A DNA stretch of 64,000 nt from Catonia carolina (Eukaryota > Arthropoda > Insecta > Hemiptera > Achilidae): NCBI GenBank assembly GCA_035578175.1, contig JAQMRL010000044.1, forward strand, positions 124,001 to 188,000, written 5' to 3'. The notes beneath the pieces are model-generated. The model saw nothing but the letters and a program-made list of their open reading frames with translations. It made no database searches and had not been told where the DNA came from. The position numbers and the translations under genes were made by a program. Shown here in pieces: positions 1-51,732 of the stretch; the stretch's first letter is position 1, and each line of letters opens with the position of its first letter.

Positions 1-311
1 ATTTCTTTTTAACTAATAATTACCTCTTGGCCTTTTAGGTAAACTTTTTTGAAAACTGTAAAATTGGAAATAGGCTTTCAACTTCAGAGTTGAGGCAGAA
101 AGTTTTATTTTTAATTTCCAAGTTAAAATGTTTATTTCAGTCAATACGAATTTCACATTATAATTTTTATTACAAGAATTCATGCTGTTTGCTTGTACGT
201 TAAATTGGTTTTGTTCCTGCTTAACCTGAAATTTCACATACGGCATTACATTTGAGTTTTTCTAAGCCTAACGCCTATTTTCAGTGCAAAATTGTTTAAA
301 ATCCTTAGCTC

Positions 312-479
312 ATGATTCTGGCCTGGGACCGAACAGCCTACAGACACTTGTTGGAAGAGGGACCTTTTGGTTCACGTGTCTCCACATGGCCACTAAGGGC
401 AATTGTTGCTTTGTGGGTTTTCTTGACGGGTCGTGTGAGAGCAGGATTGCCAGTGCATCTCAGTATTTTCTGCGAGTAA
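312..479 (+). other. Unassigned open stretch, GC-richer than its surroundings
   Basis: An uninterrupted 55-codon frame begins at an ATG and reads MILAWDRTAYRHLLEEG then GSRVSTWP to a TAA. Base composition is near 50% GC in an otherwise AT-rich stretch, so it probably derives from a coding sequence. The pattern 'DR..YR.LLEEG' vaguely resembles the tail of some LINE reverse transcriptases. No family is assigned. It is not the missing last Cdk5 exon, because it is on the wrong strand and does not match. The rest of 1-888 shows only AT-rich sequence with no recognisable feature. Confidence 0.2.
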
Positions 480-888
480 AAACATAAGTTTTAATAATAA
501 GTTGTAATTGTTCATGAATAACAGATTCACTGCTCGACAATTTTTTATGTACTATAGATTCTGAGTGTCCACTTAATACATCAGCAAAAAACAGCTTTTG
601 TTTTTGTGCCTTTCTGCCAAAGTGAATTCTTTACTATTTTCTTTGTTATTTTTTTTAATTATCTCCTTTCCTATGGGTTGAGAGGCGACTAACCCTATTC
701 ATTGACTTTTTCTAAGTTTTTGCAGTTCCCTAGCTACTAGACATCCTCGATAACTAACACGGTGGTTCTCACCACACTTTTTCGATCCCGTGGCCTCCTT
801 TGGTGCACTGGTTAGAATGATGTTTGCCAGTATATTTGACACATCTTGGCTCTCTAAAGCAAAAAAATCTGGCTCTAAAGCAAAAAAA

Positions 889-1763
889 AAACACTCACAC
901 GACTTTCTCTTGCCAATGTAAATAATGAACAATGTAACCTAACATTAATAATAAAATATTAGAAATAAACAAAAAAAGAACCTTATTTTAATCATGAGTA
1001 AAAGACGCAAAATGATAATCAACCTCAGTTTGGCTTAAAAATATGGAAAATCACTCTTTAACGCTAAACTAGGGTCTATAGAGAAAAATGGTGGAAATAA
1101 AAGTTATAGATCTTTTAATTTCCTATAAACTTCATTATATACATTTTTGTCGTAAAATGCATACTAAGGCTGAAATCTTATAAAAATCGATTTTTCACAG
1201 GTTTTCTTGAGAAAATAAACGAAAATCACTAATTACCGCTAAACTAAGCATTATACAAAAAAAGTTGCAGGATTTTAAATTGTCGACAACTTTTATTAAA
1301 TACATTTGTGCGCTAAAATGCGTATTAAAGCAGCAATCTTAAAAAAAAAGTTTTTTTTACGTGAAAACCGCCTCACCAAGAATTCCAGCAGATATGACAC
1401 TTACCCTATCTAGTAAAGCATAAAAAATTTAGTAAATGAGTGATTTTTAAAAAAATCGTAAGACCACTTTTTGAGAAAATCGCAAAAAAGTGAAAAATTA
1501 CACGAATAAACTACTACTTTCAGTTGACCGATTTTGATGAAAATGTTCGTGTTAGTGGTGTCTAACTTAAGTTTCAAGTTTCAAGTTCGTACTAGGTTCT
1601 GTTCTTGAGATATTCTGTTCACACACAAACCAATCGCTAAAAACATGTTTTTTTTTGGGTTCAGGGGGTCTGAAAACGTGTAAATCCAGTGAAAACTCGA
1701 TTTCGAAAAATCAACACGAAAACAATACTTTCCTTCCTACATATTCATATAGGCAAGAGAAAG
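889..1763 (+). repeat. Family A repeat, near-complete copy
   Basis: The copy runs from CACTCACACGACTTTCTC to AGGCAAGAGAAAG. It contains two tandem sub-repeats built around 'AAATAAAAGTTRYAG...CTAAACTA', then 'CAAGAATTCCAGCAGAYATG', 'CCGATTTTGATGAAAATGTT', 'CACACAAACCAATCGCTAA' and 'GGGTTCAGGGGGTCTGAAAA'. These landmarks recur in the same order in about 14 places in this window. It has no coding capacity and lies in the last visible Cdk5 intron. Confidence 0.85.
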
Positions 1764-2834
1764 CAAAATGCAGTGTATGACTATAACCCTGACAGTTTTT
1801 ACACTAGTGTTAATTTGTTTTTACGAAGGGGCTGAATTTCTACTTAAAAACTAAGAATATATTTTATTTGGTAAATTTTATTCATGTCTTCACTACTTAC
1901 AAACTCAAGGACAAACATATCTAATTTTTCTTTGGTCTTCCAGCCATATTTGTTTACTGCAGACAAGATCAGTGTAATTTCCATGCAGTTACCTTAATGT
2001 ATCATTCTTGTTTATTATCATAAGTATATCCATGTACACATCTATTCTTCAGTTTTTTCATAATTAGCCTATATTTATCTTCGCCTACAGGATTTATTTT
2101 GATTCTCCAATCATAACTGAGATGCGATAATAACCTGTAGCGTCTTGCTCAAGGATATATTGTAGCTCAGTGAAAGTTTTAATTTCCCAATTATAATTGG
2201 TGGAAAAGGGGGAATTTTGTTTTTTACAAGACTTTTTCGAGAGGGATTTGAGTTTGAAATGAAAGGAACACTTAACTGTTCAGTATTGGTTAAGGTATTT
2301 TGTTTTTGTAGTAAGAAAGGAGATCAGGTCATCTTTTTTTTTCTTGCTACTTCATTTACCAACATGAATCCAAGCTGTTTCCTTTTCTAATTTGTCTTCA
2401 TCAGTAACGTATTCCACACCGGTTTTTTATTTGTTTTGTTATTTTTATTTATACTTAAGTGTCTGTCTACATAATTAGACTGTAGGGAAATATTAATTTT
2501 TTCGGAATGTTCAAGTTTTGACTGGGTATCTTTCCAGGCATTATATAGTTTTTTTCTAAACATGTGTAAGTATTTCCGGATTAATTTGATCTAAATCCTT
2601 ATTAAGTGAAATTTTACTCACTTTGAATGATAAATCTTCTTCCTAAAAACTTGGGAATAAGAAATGATGACGAATGTTTTGGCCTATTCATTGCTGGGGT
2701 GAAAAACAAGCTTGGCTGCAATAGTCGATCGCACACACAGCAGTTTCACATTACAGTAAATGTTTTTTTTAATTTACGCCCCAATTGGAGCACTCAAGTC
2801 ACTCATGGACATGCGTTCTCTGAGGAGTTAGTTG
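1764..2834. other. Intronic sequence without recognised features
   Basis: AT-rich sequence inside the last visible Cdk5 intron. I see no exon, terminal repeat or RNA gene here. The final Cdk5 exon was looked for on the minus strand and not found. Confidence 0.5.
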
Positions 2835-3390
2835 TGGCACCACACTGTTGTTTTCTTCGTTCCCACATCAATTTCATATTCCTTGACCTGGTGGCACTCA
2901 ATCTCTCTGCTACAGCTGCATTCAGCTGTCTTCTCTCTCTGAAAGGCAGTTGGGTTATCCTCTTTTCCTTTAGGATGGTCTTCTCTTCTCATCTCTGGAT
3001 CATTTCTTCATTTATATTCAAGTTCCTCATGTCTGACATGACTTCCTGTATCCATTTGTTTTGGATCTTATTCTTCATTTGGTAGTCAAGGAGCAGTTTA
3101 ATGAGTCTTGAGTCAGGCAGTCTGCTAAGGTGGCCAAAGAAAGCGACTCTCCTCTTCCTCATTGTGTCCAATATCGGCTCATTTTCCTTATAAACTATAT
3201 TGTTGGGGACTATCCACCATTTTCCTTGGACATGATGCTTGAAATTAATGGCTGTTCTTAATATTCTTCTGTCTATCTTTTGAAGTTTGTCCGTGGTTGA
3301 TCGAGTGTTCAAGTTGAAAAGGGTCTCACAAGCATACATTTGGATTGAGGGTTCCCAGGCATTCTGCCATGTCATTATCTTTCAAGCGAC
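2835..3390 (-). pseudogene. LINE reverse transcriptase C-terminal fragment (RTE-like)
   Basis: Read on the minus strand, 3375-2992 encodes a segment with CETLFNLNTRSTTDKLQKID, RRILRTAINFKH and RRVAFFGHLSRLPDSR. This is the post-palm C-terminal pattern (YGCETW...RK.LR.I...R....GH..R) of RTE-type endonuclease-reverse transcriptases. After one TGA stop near 2990 the same frame stays open to about 2835. Both the endonuclease and the RT palm are absent, so this is a 5'-truncated dead copy. The family is recognised by pattern only. Confidence 0.7.
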
Positions 3391-4123
3391 GGCCCACCGT
3401 ATCCGAGTGCCGTCTTCCCTGAACGCGTCCAGGCGGTGGATTATTTATACTCAAAAGAACTGCCATGTTTGACTGTCGGGTTGTCAACCGTGTAATTGGA
3501 CGAATCCAATTGGAGATACAATTCCAGATGTGATCCAGAAAGGTGATGGTGAAGGATGTAGTGTGAATGATGAGGTTATGACTGACCTTTGACTCAATTC
3601 AGTTCACCAGTTAGAATCTCCAATTTCTAACTGGTTATCCAGGCGCACCACGTGGAAGCATGATCCGAATCTTTTATGTAAGTGTTTTAATTTGGAGAAT
3701 GCTGGAGATTCGGATCTGAGTCGCTACGCCCAGTAAATGTTTTATTCTAACAAATATTTTAATTATAAATTTTTATTATGATGATACACACACAAAAAGT
3801 GTTTATGTTTCAATCTGTATTACACTACACTATTACACTACCATCTAAAAACTACTATTTATATTCACTACGCTAACACTTGTTCACACCATGAAAGCTG
3901 AACTCGTAATGATATTATTGCACCATGGTGTTTGATTTTGTCTTCGTTAATAAAATAATAAACTTTAAACAATACAATCCATGGAAGTACTATGAAAGCC
4001 CATCGCAGTTTTTTTGGATCAACGTACAAGACGTGTAACAACATTTTCAGTCAATTGTCTTTTATTTGAAGTCTGATGGATCAGATGCTGGAATTAAAAG
4101 TTTACATATAATTGTGTAAATAC

Positions 4124-43337
<39,214 letters not shown>

Positions 43338-43806
43338 ATTTACGAATGTTTAAGTAATAAATGTCACCTAATTACTACATAAAAATTAAAAGAAGCTCTT
43401 TATAAGCATAATTACAATACTATTACTGAAATAACGTTTGTTTTGTAATAAACAACTTTAAGTAAATAATTCAATAACATAAAAACGGTTATCTCCAGTA
43501 AAATTCAATGTTTATGTTTTATTCAGCTACCCATCCAATCCACCGAATTATGATTGGCAATGTTGCCAACTTATTTTGATATCCGATTATAGCACGCGTT
43601 ACATATAGCCTACATATTTTTAAAGAACAAATAACAGTATTTGATAAAATATTAGTTCTTTAAAATGTCAATGAATAGAAACAATCCATGCTATTTATAT
43701 TTTACGTGTGTGGTTAGAACTATACAACAAGAACAAAAGTACGCCCTAATGTTGATTACAACTGCCATGTTTGATCCAGTTACACACAGTCGTTAACGGC
43801 GATATA

Positions 43807-44585
43807 CACACACAGTTCAATTGTACACGTTAACAGTTGTAAACGGTTCAATTTGGTTGCTCAATGTGGTTGAACCAATGAAATTGAATAGTGTAGATTG
43901 CATTTCAACCGCATTGTTCAATGAATTGAACATTGAAAAAAGTAGATTGGGTTTCTACTTTTGTTCAATGCCGTTGATCAATGAAATTGAATCGTGTAGA
44001 TTGGTATTCAACAGGATTGAAAGGCGGTGAACTGCATTTTAATTTTTAGTAGGATACCATGGAGGTTTGTCATACGTAAATGATTTTTAAATATCCGAGG
44101 TCTTTTTTTCAAGTAATTTTAGTAAATTTTCAGTGGCGCCGATTAAAAAATTAATTTTTTTAAAAATGTTTACGCATTATTCCCGCTCGTGTCCAATAAT
44201 GCCACTGCCGCTTTTTGTGAATCTTTGCGATTTTATTAAGATCTCGGTTGTTCTCCCAATTATTTGAACTCCTAATCTAAAAACTTCATTTGACTATGCT
44301 TTTAACATTAGGGTAACGTGCTCGCCTCTCATCATGCGGTTTTGAATTCGAATCCCATTCAGGCACGGCATATTTTCATACGTTACAAAAAATCATTTCA
44401 TCCTTCACACCGTCTGCATTAGCAGTAATTGCAGAACAGTCGGACGTTAAACAAAAAAACAAAAATTAACATTAGACCTAATTGTTCAATTGCATTGAAC
44501 CATGTAGACAAATTCCATTCAATGCTGCTGAATCAATTTCATTGATCAACCACATTGAACAATCGAATTGTACCGTATGTATTCC
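43807..44585. repeat. Inverted-repeat element of TTCAAT/ATTGAA motifs upstream of Cdk5
   Basis: The left arm (43807-44035) is built from imperfect copies of GTTCAATGTGGTTGAACCAA TGAAATTGAA. The right arm (44482-44580) is its inverted counterpart, e.g. CAATTTCATTGATCAACCAC. The centre contains a SINE that arrived later. It lies about 470 bp upstream of the Cdk5 start codon, so it could overlap the promoter region. Confidence 0.55.
44312..44465 (+). repeat. tRNA-derived SINE (family C), TSD TTAACATTAG
   Basis: Perfect 10-bp flanks lie at 44302-44311 and 44466-44475. The head GGTAACGTGCTCGCCTCTCA followed by TTCGAATCCCATTC has tRNA A- and B-box-like form. The body is shared with 7098-7223, and the tail is A-rich. 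Confidence 0.85.
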
Positions 44586-44704
44586 GCTTAAGATATTCTT
44601 AAAACTCAGTTTTCCATTATTCTTACAAAATTCATTTTGTAAGAGAAAAGTTAATCTTTTCTCGTTGTTTTTACCTACTTAAATTACCGTTGAACTTATG
44701 CCAT

Positions 44705-44870
44705 CAGGCACGTAGCCATGGCTTGGGGGTTTCAACCCTAACCAGAACAAAAAACAATTTCATATTATTTTATAGACTATTATTATGTCGCGGGCACCTG
44801 GTTCGACTCACCAGACTCAGCCCCGTACCAAAATCCTTCCTGATAATTTTTTTTCCTGGCTACGTACCTG
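44705..44870. mobile_element. 166-bp MITE, hAT-like ends
   Basis: CAGGCACGTAGCCATGG at the left is mirrored by CCTGGCTACGTACCTG at the right. CAGG(C/T)ACGTAGCC ends recall hAT-type non-autonomous elements. I could not see an 8-bp duplication. Confidence 0.55.
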
Positions 44871-45005
44871 TAAGCTGTACATTAAAACATCTTTTTAACC
44901 ATGAGAAGGATAATAATAGATGGTTCTAAAGTTTGTAAATACTACTAAAACAGAAAAAACCAGGAGTGACCTCCTTTTCAATAATTTCTACGTGTCAGTC
45001 CCATT

Positions 45006-45966
45006 TTTACTTTCTCTTGCCTATATGAATATATAGGAAGGAAAGTATTGTTTTCATGTCGATTTTTCGAAATCGAGTTTTCACCGGATCTATACGTTTT
45101 CAGACCCCCTGAACCCAAAAAACATGTTTTTAGCGATTGGTCTGTGTGTGTGTGTGTGTGCGCGCGCGCGCGTGTGCGTGCGTGTGTGTGTGAACAGAAT
45201 ATCTCAAGAACGAAACATCGTACGAACTTGAAACTTGAAACTTAAGTTACATACCTCTACCGGACCCGACACGAACATTTTCATCAAAATCGGTCAACCG
45301 GAAGTAGTAGTTTATTCGTGTAATTTTTCACTTTTTGTGATTTTCTCAAAAACTGGTCTTACGATTTTTTTAAAAATCGCCTGGTTTATTCAATTTTTTA
45401 TTCTCTACAAGATAGGGTAGGCGCCATGTTTGCTGAAATTCTTGGTGAGGCTGTTTTTACGTAAAAACATCGTTTTTTTAAGATTACGGCTTTAATATGC
45501 ATTTTAGCGCAAAAATGTATATAACAAAAGTTGTAGAGAATTTAAAATCCTACAACTTTTATTTCAAACATTTTTTTGTATAATGCTTATTTTAGCAATA
45601 ATTAGAAATTTTCTGTTTTTTTCTCACGAAAACGTGTGAAAAATCGATTTTTTAAAGATTTCGGCCTAAGTATGCATTTTATGACAAAAGTGTAGGCCTA
45701 TATAATCAAATTTATAGAAAATTAAAAGATCTACAACTTTTAATTAGAGCGTTTTTCTCTACAGAGCCTAGTTTAGCGTGAAAGAGTGATTTTCCGTATT
45801 TTTAAGCCGAACTGAGGTTGATTTTCATTATGCGTCTTTCATATATGATTAAAAGTAGGTTATGTTTTTTGAGTTTAGTTTTTTGTTTATTACTAATGTA
45901 AGGTTTATTGTTAATTATTTGCATTGGCAAGAGAAAGTTGTGTGAGTGTTTCACACCAGATTTTTA
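45006..45966 (-). repeat. Family A repeat, the best complete copy
   Basis: It reads ACTTTCTCTTGCCTATATGA at the left end, TTTCACCGGATCTATACG, a long TG/CG microsatellite (45143-45192), GGTCAACCGGAAGTAGTAG, 'TGCTGAAATTCTTGGTGAGG' and two sub-repeats with internal AAGTTGTAG/CTACAACTT inverted pairs. It ends GGCAAGAGAAAGTTGTGTGA and GTTTCACACCAGATTTTT. It serves as the reference for the family. Confidence 0.92.
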
Positions 45967-46206
45967 ACCATGAATATCAGATAAAAATGATCATGAAGGC
46001 AATGGTGAGACAAAGTTAGTAGATACAAAGTGCCAGACTTAATACGAATGCAGAAAAGCGTTATTTTAAATTAGTTATGTGATTTAGCTAACTGAGAGAA
46101 TAATGATAAGTTAACGTAATAGAGAGGAAAAGTGTAAACATTTCTCTCGTTTTGGAACATCAAGCACCTGCACTAATTCAACTTAGTTATTTCAAAACTA
46201 GTCTTA

Positions 46207-46253
46207 CATTTTTACTTTCTCTTACCCTGTGTGAATATATAGGAAAGGAAGGG
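46207..46253 (-). repeat. Family A terminal scrap
   Basis: TTTTTACTTTCTCTTACCCT GTGTGAATATATAGGAAAGG matches the outer ~45 bp of the family only. Confidence 0.6.
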
Positions 46254-46261
46254 TAATATGT

Positions 46262-46400
46262 AGATGGAAATGGGCGATGAAAAAATGCCATACCTAACCG
46301 GGAATTGAGCCCGGGACTAGAATATATACGTGAAGGTTAATGCGATTCACCGTGAATTTTTGTATTATAAAAAATCGCAGGATAACATTATCGTAGTTAA
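46262..46400 (-). repeat. SINE head with tRNA-like boxes
   Basis: On the minus strand TTCACGGTGAATCGCATTAA is followed by GTCCCGGGCTCAATTCCCGG TTAGG, a T-arm-like B box. No matching acceptor stem, so it is not a working tRNA gene. Confidence 0.45.
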
Positions 46401-47299
46401 TATAGGTCTAATTACTGTACCAGTAAATGTAATTAAATTTCATATATGCCAAATTAGGGAGCCTACAATGATCAACCAATAAAATTCAACTTTATTTTTC
46501 AGGGTTATAACATTATTGGCTTGTTAGAAACCATACTATTGAAATATTACAGTAATTAAACTGTACAATTGTACAATGTACGAATTAACCATGTCTTAGC
46601 ATAAAGCTAATTAATTACATGGGTGACTAAGTTTTAATGTGTATATGGTATAAACTGAACAATATTACTGCTTTATGAGCAACAAAATAAATTAACCGGA
46701 TGCCCCAAAAATATAGGAGTCAGAATTATTTCATTTAATATTAATGGTGTAACAAACTCTACTAAATTTTTTGCGCACCATACCCCATTCTTTTGCTGTC
46801 ATCAGTATCTTCTAGCTATGGTATCTCAGCAACAAATTGAACTATTTCATAGGGGTTGTCTCTTTTTATAACGAAAAGATCTGTTTAATTGAATGAAAAG
46901 ATCTGTTCAATTTAAGAACAATAAGCCACCCCATGACTCAAAATTAATAGTATGAATGTAACTTTTTTTATTATTTAATTGGATAAGTAGTAAATACTAC
47001 AAATTCACGCCCAACAGAGGATATTGTAGCATTTGCTTACATCCGATTAGTAATAAATAAACTTTCATTTAGACTATTTATACTTTCATTTATTAATTCA
47101 TAACTGATATTCCTTATACGGTAGGTATGATGGTTCAAGACACCCTTTTTTACCTCCCGGTTTAAGCAAGGCTGAATTTTAACAATGTTCTTTAATGTTC
47201 TTCTTAACATACTTTTTTTAATGAAAATAAAAATTCATTTAATCTATTAATTTTTTTTTTAGTTCATTTTCAGGGGAATCAGTATATTGGTTATTAGCG

Positions 47300-47424
47300 A
47301 CTACGTTGGGGTGAGAATGATGGGTTTGAAATTGTAATAATTTTTCAGACCCTGGCTGGGAATAGAACACGGGACCTCCGATTTAAAGCGTATCACGCTA
47401 ACCACTGGGACACGGAGGCAGCCA
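47300..47424 (-). repeat. SINE head derived from a tRNA
   Basis: On the minus strand GCCTCCGTGTCCCAGTGG then TTAGCGTG (A box) and GTCCCGTGTTCTATTCCCAG (B box) are spaced as in a tRNA, but the 3' acceptor strand is missing. It is followed by a non-tRNA body, as expected for a SINE. Confidence 0.5.
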
Positions 47425-47761
47425 TTTATTAAATTTAAATTTCAAACATATTTTAAAAAATGTATATGCCTAATATTAAATAAAAATTATAAAACATTTA
47501 GCTAATTTTTAGATAAATTTACAATTTTGGTACTTCAATTTTCTAATATTAAACATGTGATCATAATCGTCCTCTACAAAGAGGAGTGGACAAGTTGGCA
47601 TTTTAAATTGATCGCAGCTTGTGTTGATTTATTTCGATTCACCATACCAGCGGGTTAGCCTGTGAAACAGTAGATAAGTCCTGCACTAGTAAAAGAATTG
47701 CTGCGCCGAACTGAAACCTCGATCTTTGGTTTTTCTTTTCAAGAATTGCTGTGCTGTTAGT

Positions 47762-47815
47762 AAATACAACATTTTAAACATTGATGTTAAAAATTAATTT
47801 TTTTAGAATGATAAA
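47762..47815 (+). repeat. 54-bp direct repeat, copy 1
   Basis: The segment AAATACAACATTTTAAACAT ... AGAATGATAAA is identical over 54 bp to 51123-51176, 3.36 kb away. Flanks do not match on either side. Confidence 0.85.
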
Positions 47816-48308
47816 TTGAAATTAAAAATAATAATTTTTACTCGGCCTGAACGATTTTAATATGACGTCAAATATATTGGTAGTTTCAGTAATCAATTTA
47901 GGTTAACAATTTAAAATTAGAACAAGGTTGGTTCACCAAAACAAGTAGTAGTTGCTTCAAATTGTAACGTGTTCATAATTACAAAAATATATTACAAACT
48001 GCGTTTTCTTTCGTGCGACTATTCTTATTTCTTATTATTATGTACCGTAATATTATAAATAATTTTTCATTGAGGACAGGAAATTTGAACTGTAACAAAA
48101 AATACAAATAAAATTTGTAAAATTTTTGACTTAAAATATTCTCAAAGTTTCATTTATATAGATAAAGAAGAGATCAATAATTAAAAAAAAACCATCATGT
48201 TTCTAAGTGTTCTGGTTTTGGAGAAAATATTTCTAGGTTACCATTGAATAAGTTAGCGTAAATAACAAATAAATTGACTCTTCATTCCAAGTTACGTCCA
48301 TATTTGTT

Positions 48309-48377
48309 AATTCCGGTGATCCGAAAAAATTGGTTATCCCAAATTGCTCCGCCAAATTATTTCGGATAACCGGAATT
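48309..48377. repeat. Inverted repeat, pogo-like motif
   Basis: AATTCCGGTGATCCGAAAAA ATTGG is mirrored by CCAAATTATTTCGGATAACC GGAATT across 18 bp. The GGATAACC-type core is common at pogo/Tigger ends, but no full element is visible. Confidence 0.5.
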
Positions 48378-49739
48378 CCACGGTTGCAGTTATGACACAG
48401 GAACTGGTAATAATAACAAAGGAAACACTAATTGCAAAACAAATTATTTGTTAGTGTAGAATTTACAGCAAACAAGTGAGGCTATTGGGACCAAAAAGAG
48501 CAATCTACTTTTTTTTGAAAATTTATATTATGGTGTCACTTTCCTTTGTAAGCCTTCTTTTCATAGCTTGAATAAGATATAACAAAAAGGTACAAAAGCA
48601 AATTTAAATCTAATTCAAAAATGGTTTCATTTCTAAAAGGTCAAACTTCATAGCAATCTATAGTGCAAGTCATATGATCTGTTTTATAGCATTCATTTAA
48701 GTTTCAGGTTACACGTGCTACTTACTATCTGTTGCTTTTTGTTGTAGTCTTTAAAAATTGTATAAATTATAATTATTTTAGAAATATTCCTCCTCAATTG
48801 TGCACCATATTTCCAATCAATCAGAACTTAGATTGTTTTCTTGGTTTTACATTCGATTTTATAGAACACTGTGTATGGATTTTACCATCTGAGTAAATTT
48901 CTGAATTGTGTATCTAACATTTATCATGATTCCTCAATAAAAATTTTATTTCAGCTACTGAAGAATAAATAAATATTGTTAGTTATATAACACTGTACAG
49001 TGATATTCTAGAAATTTTTGAGGGAATAAATTGTGTATTGTATGAGGTGGAGTGTATTGAAAAAGGATAATGAATAGCGATGAATGGAATGTTTTGAATT
49101 GAAGTTTCCGGAAATACTGGTAGAAACTTTAATTTTATTTTGATTCCCTCTACTATACTATGTTCTGGTAAAGCGGAAAAATGTTTAAAAGGGTCTTGAT
49201 TGTTTTAAAAACTGTCAGACTGCAGGTATAAAGACAGTTAGGACCTTTGTAGTGAGTTAGTTGTTATCTGAATTGTGAATGGAAAGTGTTGTCGGACAGT
49301 TCTTTGTCATAGGGTCGGTTCTGAATTACGTTAATAGTGCTTCTGCGTACAGGTGGTAGCAAGTTATTGTGTACAGGTAAGTCAATTGTTTTGATTTTTG
49401 ATTGACAGTGTCTTAACTTATGATCAAGTTTAGTTTAAGCTTAATTTTTTAATTAATTTAATTGAAGTAATCTAATATGGTATTTGTTGGTGGTCTAATT
49501 TTGGTAATTAATTGTAGTAATTATCAATTGTGACAATAAATAATTGTTATAAGTTTAAAGAAAATCTATTTATGATTTGTTATACCAAAATCCCGAACGA
49601 ACCTAGGCTTAGGTGTTAAAGTATTTTCCAGAATGTCACAGATAAATCAATTAACAAACTGTTTGAAAAGACACTATAACAAACATATGAATGCAAGCAA
49701 GTTGCGATTGCGGAGCTGTCAGATTGTTACCTTACCCGA

Positions 49740-49860
49740 TTTATTACTCATCATCTTGTAGCTCTATAACCGTGAGTAGGCTTGGCTTCCTCTACAATCC
49801 TTCTCCAATTCTCTCCGTTAGTTTCTAGAACCCTCCATCCTCTCTCAATATTTTAAAATC
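49740..49860 (-). pseudogene. LINE C-terminal tail
   Basis: The minus strand reads ERGWRVLETNGENWRRIVEE AKPTHGYRATR, stop. 'W..V..N...WR..VEEAKPTHG' is the typical end of RTE-type LINE ORFs. Only about 40 codons are preserved. Confidence 0.55.
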
Positions 49861-51122
49861 AAATTATTCATAAAATCTTCCATTCACCTCTTCCTTTTCT
49901 AATACATATACACTAGTATATTACTAGTACAGTCGGTTTTCTACTTATGACTTTTAAAATTAGTTTCTGTACTACTAACAGGGGACTCAAATAGCGAACA
50001 AAGCACCACCCCAACCCAAAATCCTGTAAGTCAAGAATGACTGCACCGTGAAAAAAAAGTTTTATAGGTTTTAATTTCAAGGACACTTCTAAGTTTTCTA
50101 AATAAATATTATAGTTTTCCTCAGACGCTGACATAATCGATTTAAGAGTTCCTCCCATCGAATCAAAAAATCGACTATTATTCCTAAGTACCTTATTGAC
50201 TGTTTCTTAGTTATTTTACGACATCTGTAACTGGTAAATTCTGAACAATTATGACAGTTAAGTGCTTAAATTCGGGCTGGCTAAGTAAACTTGGAGAAAA
50301 AAAACACAAAAATGGGCCTTCTCCGCGTTCTTAGAAAGCAAATTTTTATTCAGCCACCTCTTATCAACTTTTAGTAGGCCTACCATCTCTGCTCTTCCTT
50401 TAGCTGTATCCCTGTCCGGTCCCGCAAACAATCGTACAGTGTTATCTGCAGAAGCTACTGCAGTCCCATTCATTGGTATTCTAACACAGCTTCACGTAAA
50501 AAGAAAAAGAAGCTATTGTTACAATATATTCCTCCCTGGTATGACTAGTTACCTCTGTTACTACCTAAAGGTTAATACTTACTAATAAACAAGAGAAAGA
50601 ACTAGATTATTATTAAAGCTATAACAGAAAAATGCGTTTTTCCTATAATTTGTGAACCGAATGTGATATCGTGATAAAAATCGTACTAAGCCCATATCAA
50701 GTGGAGGCGCACGATTCCGATAGAAAAAAGTCTACTTTACTCCATATTTCTGTATAGTACCGCGAAGTGAAAATTTTGAGTAGCGCAGTGATTCACGTTT
50801 TCATTAATAACTTAAAGTTTTGCATTTTATGTTTTATTATTTTACGTTCACACCTAGCTGAACAATGTAGTTTTACAGAATACAGCCAATGTTAAACAGT
50901 CTTTAACATTGACAATATGGCTTTTTTATAATTACAATATCAGAAAAATATAAGAAGTACTCCTTCAATACTGACCGCTAATATTAAGGAGTGGTATTTT
51001 ATGCTATTGAATTAATAATGCGCCAAAACAAACAACACTTTGCTGCAAAAGGACAACGAGGAGTATAAATTTTAACCAATCGAAGTTTTAGGGGGGTATT
51101 TCAATTAAATTTAGAGATATGA
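49861..51122. other. Intergenic stretch, one unassigned frame at 50258-50473
   Basis: A minus-strand 71-codon frame (MNGTAVASADNTVRLFAGPD, GRAEMVGLLKVDKRWLNK) is GC-richer than its surroundings and could be coding debris. I do not recognise it. No other feature. Confidence 0.25.
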
Positions 51123-51176
51123 AAATACAACATTTTAAACATTGATGTTAAAAATTAATTTTTTTAGAATGATAAA
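51123..51176 (+). repeat. 54-bp direct repeat, copy 2
   Basis: Identical to 47762-47815; flanking sequence differs. Confidence 0.85.
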
Positions 51177-51485
51177 AATAAGTAAGTAATGATAAGTATT
51201 CCATGAATATCACCAGTAAATTACATATAAATTAGTAGAACAGAAAACACCAGAAATTGGCAGATTTCGGGAGCTCTGGGCCCAAAAAGGCGTGACCTTA
51301 CAATTGACAGGTCTTACAATAAAATACCATACAATTGTAAGTTTCTCCACTTAACCTCTGTGATCCACCTACGCCTCTGACCGCGAGTAATTAAAAACAA
51401 GAGAAGGAACTAAGTGCACTAACGTGATAATGAAATAATGAACGGAAATAAAGAAATACTAATACAATTTTGACGAAGATTCCTG

Positions 51486-51732
51486 GTTCAAATCCTAGTA
51501 TAAAGGTATATTTATTTGTATACGGATTTGAATATTAAACAGTGGTTACCGGTGTACTTTGATAGTTCGGGTTCAATTAACCATATTCTCTCAGGAATGG
51601 TCAACCTGTGTCTGAACAAGACTAAGCCTCATTTACATGTCATACAAAATCATCTTTATCTCATTAGTTCACGGGGTTGCTTATTGTTCTTAAATTGAAC
51701 AGTTAGCAACGTACACACATTAGGGATAAATT
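51486..51732 (+). repeat. tRNA-derived SINE (family B), 5'-truncated
   Basis: It begins within the B box (CCTGGTTCAAATCCTAG), then ATACGGATTTGAATATTAAA, CTCTCAGGAATGGTCAACC and an ACACACATTAGGGATAAA tail followed by a T/A run. Confidence 0.8.

Noticed and set aside
889..1763. Family A as a Helitron.
   Set aside because: One end starts with TC and a hairpin is present, but no CTRR end with a preceding 3' hairpin was seen and the ends are inverted repeats.
2627..3085. 152-codon plus-strand frame.
   Set aside because: Antisense to the LINE fragment at 2835-3390 and without resemblance to a protein.
1..4123. Search for the last Cdk5 exon (VVPKLN to HPYF end) on the minus strand.
   Set aside because: No segment matches with an acceptor in phase 0; the exon most likely lies left of the window.
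47344..47424. Candidate tRNA gene on the minus strand with good A and B boxes.
   Set aside because: The acceptor stem does not close and a non-tRNA body follows, so it is a SINE head.
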